Shown here in pieces: positions 35,114-37,220 of a DNA stretch of 37,220 nt. Every line of letters starts with the position of its first letter. Positions within the stretch are counted from its first letter, which is position 1. Below the pieces are notes generated by a model. It saw only the letters and a list, made by a program, of their open reading frames with translations. It was not told the origin of the DNA and did not search any database. Position numbers and translations under genes: made by a program. This DNA comes from Flavobacteriaceae bacterium PRS1 (GTDB taxonomy: Bacteria > Bacteroidota > Bacteroidia > Flavobacteriales > Flavobacteriaceae). The stretch spans positions 1 through 37,220 of the forward strand of contig RDRZ01000022.1 in NCBI GenBank assembly GCA_003709165.1. The letters run 5' to 3'.

Positions 35114-35622
35114 AACATGATAATACCATAATCTCAGTCAATTAAAAACCTATACAAGGTGAACTGAAAAGTTTTTACAAAAAAAATAAAATTATCAAGA
35201 TTGAATTTAAGCCCTTCAATTTTGATATTTTTTTAGGTTTTCAGTACTACAAAAGTACCTTGGCATTATGGTTATTTGAATCTCTCTGAATTTGTGTACT
35301 TATCAATTTTGAAATTTTCTTTTTCATACTAATTCTAATATTAGTTAAATGATAGATTAATTTTAAACAAATAAAATTAATTATTATTGATTTAGAAGAG
35401 TTTAGTTGTATATATCACGGAAAACCGTGAGGTGAATTTAGGGTATAAGCAAGAGTGATGTTCTTTAACTTGTCTGTTATAATTCAAAGTTGAAAGTATA
35501 TTGAAAAGTTATGCTATCGAAATACAACCTGAAGTTAACGAGTGATTTTGAGTGGATTCCAATGTCTCCTTATAATCGCACGGGATAAATTCGACTAAGC
35601 ACACAAAAGTGTGCAGTCTCAT
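35114..35622. other. Non-coding tail of the mnmE-proximal module
   Basis: About 500 AT-rich bp with no gene. Two small hairpins are present: TCACGG-AAAA-CCGTGA (35415-35430) and GCACAC-AAAA-GTGTGC (35599-35614). The latter lies just beyond the mnmE stop and may help to end mnmE transcription, though it lacks a T-run. Confidence 0.5.
35599..35614 (-). terminator. Possible mnmE terminator hairpin
   Basis: GCACACAAAAGTGTGC forms a 6-bp perfect stem with a 4-base loop, 9 bp beyond the mnmE stop. No T-run follows on the minus strand, so its terminator role is weak. Confidence 0.3.
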
Positions 35623-35640
35623 TTACTTACCAATACAGAA
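35623..35640 (-). repeat. Attachment core at the mnmE 3' end
   Basis: The last 18 bases of mnmE, TTCTGTATTGGTAAGTAA (F-C-I-G-K-stop), recur at 30456 and 33830. As I recall it, this is the same 18-bp site in trmE/mnmE used by Salmonella genomic island 1 and related elements. Confidence 0.75.
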
Positions 35641-37026
35641 ATTTGCAAAAATATTACCCAATAAATCATCGGTAGTAATCTCACCAGTAATCTCACCAAA
35701 ATGGTAAAGTGCTTGCCTGATATCTATGGCAAGCAAATCTCCCGAAAGATTAGCATCCATACCTTGTTGTACTTTTAGTATTTCTTCTAACGCTTTTAAC
35801 AAAGCATCGTAATGCCTGGAATTTGTGATAATAGTATCGTTGTTTCGTAATGCTCCTGTATTTACAAATTGAAGTAGATTTTCTTTTAGTGCTTCAACAC
35901 CTTCGCCTGTTTTTGACGATAACGTAATAAAGTGAGACCTTTCGACTGCGTTCAAGGTAACATTAAGTTCTTCTATATCCTCTCTTGAGATTTTATCAAC
36001 TTTATTGGCAACAACTATAATAGATTTTTCGGGAAACTGATTTTTTATTTTTTCGATTTCCGCCTTAAACCCTGAACTCTGAACTCTAAACTTTTCAGCA
36101 TCTAACAAATACATAATAACTTGAGACTGCTCTATTTTCTCAAAGGTTTTCTTTATGCCTATGGTTTCAATTATATCTTTAGTTTCACGTATTCCTGCCG
36201 TATCAATAAATCTAAAATTTATGCCTCCAATAATTAATTCGTCTTCAATAGCATCTCGAGTGGTTCCGGGTATTTCACTAACTATTGCTTTTTCTTCATT
36301 TAATAAGGCATTTAATAAGGTGGATTTTCCAACATTAGGTTCTCCGATAATAGCAACAGGAATCCCATTTTTTATTACATTCCCAACTGCAAATGAATCA
36401 ATAAGATGTTTTAACACCTTTATTATACGCTTAATTAAATCTTTAAATTGTTCGCGATTAGCAAACTCTACATCTTCTTCAGCAAAATCTAATTCTAACT
36501 CAATTAACGAAGCAAAGTTAAGGAGTTCGTCACGCAAGGTTTTTATTTCGTTACTAAATCCGCCTCGCATTTGCTGCATAGCTATTTGGTGAGACGCTTC
36601 GCTATCGCTTGATATTAAATCGGCAACAGCTTCTGCCTGACTTAAATCCAGCTTTCCATTTAAAAAAGCGCGTAAGGTAAACTCACCTGGTTTGGCTATT
36701 CTACAACCATTCCGTAGAAACAACTGGATAATTTCCTGCTGAATATACAGACTGCCATGACACGATATTTCGACTATATTTTCGCCTGTATAAGATTGTG
36801 GGTCTTTAAAAACAGACACGAGTACTTCGTCTATAACTCTTTCATTATCGATTATATGTCCTAAATGGATAGTATGTGTATTCTGCTCCTGTAACAGTTT
36901 ACCGCTAACCGATTTAAAAAAGGACTGACATATAGTTATGGCATCGTTACCAGAAATTCTAATAATGGCAATTGCTCCAACTCCAGAAGGTGTTGCCAAC
37001 GCAATAATATTATCGGAATAGGACAT
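35623..37026 (-). CDS. mnmE: tRNA uridine-5-carboxymethylaminomethyl(34) synthesis GTPase
   Basis: A 467-residue protein of normal MnmE length. With MnmG it modifies the wobble uridine of several tRNAs. The N-terminal tetrahydrofolate-binding domain (about 1-120; ATPSGVGAIAIIRISG) and helical domain surround a GTPase domain with G1 GEPNVGKST (228-236), EIPGTTRDAIE (G2), DTAGIRET (G3) and NKVD (G4). It ends in the essential C-terminal CIGK motif (Cys464), encoded in the 18-bp attachment core, so integration at this site restores the gene's end. Confidence 0.98.
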   Translation of the reverse strand: MSYSDNIIALATPSGVGAIAIIRISGNDAITICQSFFKSVSGKLLQEQNTHTIHLGHIIDNERVIDEVLVSVFKDPQSYTGENIVEISCHGSLYIQQEIIQLFLRNGCRIAKPGEFTLRAFLNGKLDLSQAEAVADLISSDSEASHQIAMQQMRGGFSNEIKTLRDELLNFASLIELELDFAEEDVEFANREQFKDLIKRIIKVLKHLIDSFAVGNVIKNGIPVAIIGEPNVGKSTLLNALLNEEKAIVSEIPGTTRDAIEDELIIGGINFRFIDTAGIRETKDIIETIGIKKTFEKIEQSQVIMYLLDAEKFRVQSSGFKAEIEKIKNQFPEKSIIVVANKVDKISREDIEELNVTLNAVERSHFITLSSKTGEGVEALKENLLQFVNTGALRNNDTIITNSRHYDALLKALEEILKVQQGMDANLSGDLLAIDIRQALYHFGEITGEITTDDLLGNIFANFCIGK

Positions 37027-37044
37027 TATAGTCTAAAATTTTAG

Positions 37045-37052
37045 CAAAAGTA
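37045..37052 (-). promoter_or_regulatory. Candidate -7 box of mnmE
   Basis: Read on minus, TACTTTTG matches TAnnTTTG and lies about 18 bp upstream of the mnmE ATG, with a TTG about 16 bp further upstream. The leader would be very short. Confidence 0.45.
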
Positions 37053-37154
37053 GGAAATTGAAAAATACCAACATACACTTCATCAATTTAAAAATATGTA
37101 TTAACTAAATTTCATTTATAAATATATAATTACTCTTATATTTACCTAAAATAT

Positions 37155-37220
37155 ATGAAAATGAAAAAAGCGCTTCTATTAGTTCTTGCGTTTTTAATTT
37201 GTTGTCTTATTTCACTTATA
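37155..37220 (+). CDS. Start of an exported protein (3' truncated by window)
   Basis: ATG 37155 opens MKMKKALLLVLAFLICCLIS, a basic then hydrophobic signal-peptide-like start, and remains open to the window end. A second ATG at 37161 is an alternative. The CC pair might be a lipobox, but too little is visible to identify the protein. Confidence 0.6.
   Translation, partial: MKMKKALLLVLAFLICCLISLI

Noticed and set aside
35415..35430. TCACGGAAAACCGTGA hairpin as a regulatory site
   Set aside because: No gene close enough on either strand to be controlled; kept only as a description of the gap.
36155..36592. 145-residue plus-strand open frame opposite mnmE
   Set aside because: Antisense to the MnmE GTPase domain, no start signal or family match.
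1..37220. CRISPR arrays, tRNA or rRNA genes
   Set aside because: Read through on both strands; no regular spaced repeats, cloverleaf sequences or rRNA motifs were seen.

Overview
The window looks like chromosome from a low-GC member of the Bacteroidota, most likely Flavobacteriaceae. The gene families fit this (PhoH, DnaN, PurC, Acs paired with a DUF4212/SSS symporter, MnmE). Ribosome binding sites are AT-rich without a clear Shine-Dalgarno, and several genes are preceded by Bacteroidota-type -7 boxes (TAnnTTTG). I see no tRNA, rRNA, CRISPR array or intact integrase.

Layout. 1-206: 3' end of a Bcr/CflA-type MFS efflux gene. 203-5528 (minus): acetate/small-substrate block, an alanine/glycine:cation symporter, a DUF4212 + SSS symporter pair and acetyl-CoA synthetase. 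5632-7712 (minus): a two-component system broken by several stops and a frameshift. 8021-9649: an unknown coiled-coil protein and the remnant of a second histidine kinase. 9655-14582: housekeeping genes (purC, phoH, a SAM hydroxide adenosyltransferase, an ABM-domain protein, dnaN). 14696-15034: a DUF4870 membrane protein.

15131-25870 (minus) is a sulfur-oxidation island. It holds a split YeeE/YedE sulfur transporter, two single-domain rhodaneses (one a lipoprotein), a CstB-like persulfide dioxygenase-rhodanese, a SulP anion transporter, a SoeA-like molybdopterin sulfite dehydrogenase, a fused SoeB-SoeC electron-transfer/membrane subunit and a Crp/Fnr regulator. A working model is: reduced sulfur is imported, persulfide is oxidised to sulfite or thiosulfate, sulfite is oxidised to sulfate with electrons passing to quinone, and the anion is moved by SulP. 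Each of the three transcription units starts with the same arrangement: a TGTAAC-N4-GTTACA palindrome (two perfect, one 9/12) centred 35.5-36.5 bp from the distal end of a TAnnTTTG -7 box. This suggests one regulon under the Crp/Fnr protein. A large FAD/4Fe-4S oxidoreductase (25928-28852) lies upstream of the regulator.

28853-29598 is non-coding and carries a 269-bp MITE-like element. 30456-35640 looks like a small-island array at the 3' end of mnmE. The last 18 bp of mnmE are repeated at 30456 and 33830, marking off two modules. One carries an exported isoaspartyl methyltransferase homologue plus a membrane spermidine-synthase-like protein; the other carries a predicted lipoprotein and a wrecked ParE/RelE toxin gene. 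mnmE itself (minus) and the first codons of an exported protein close the window.
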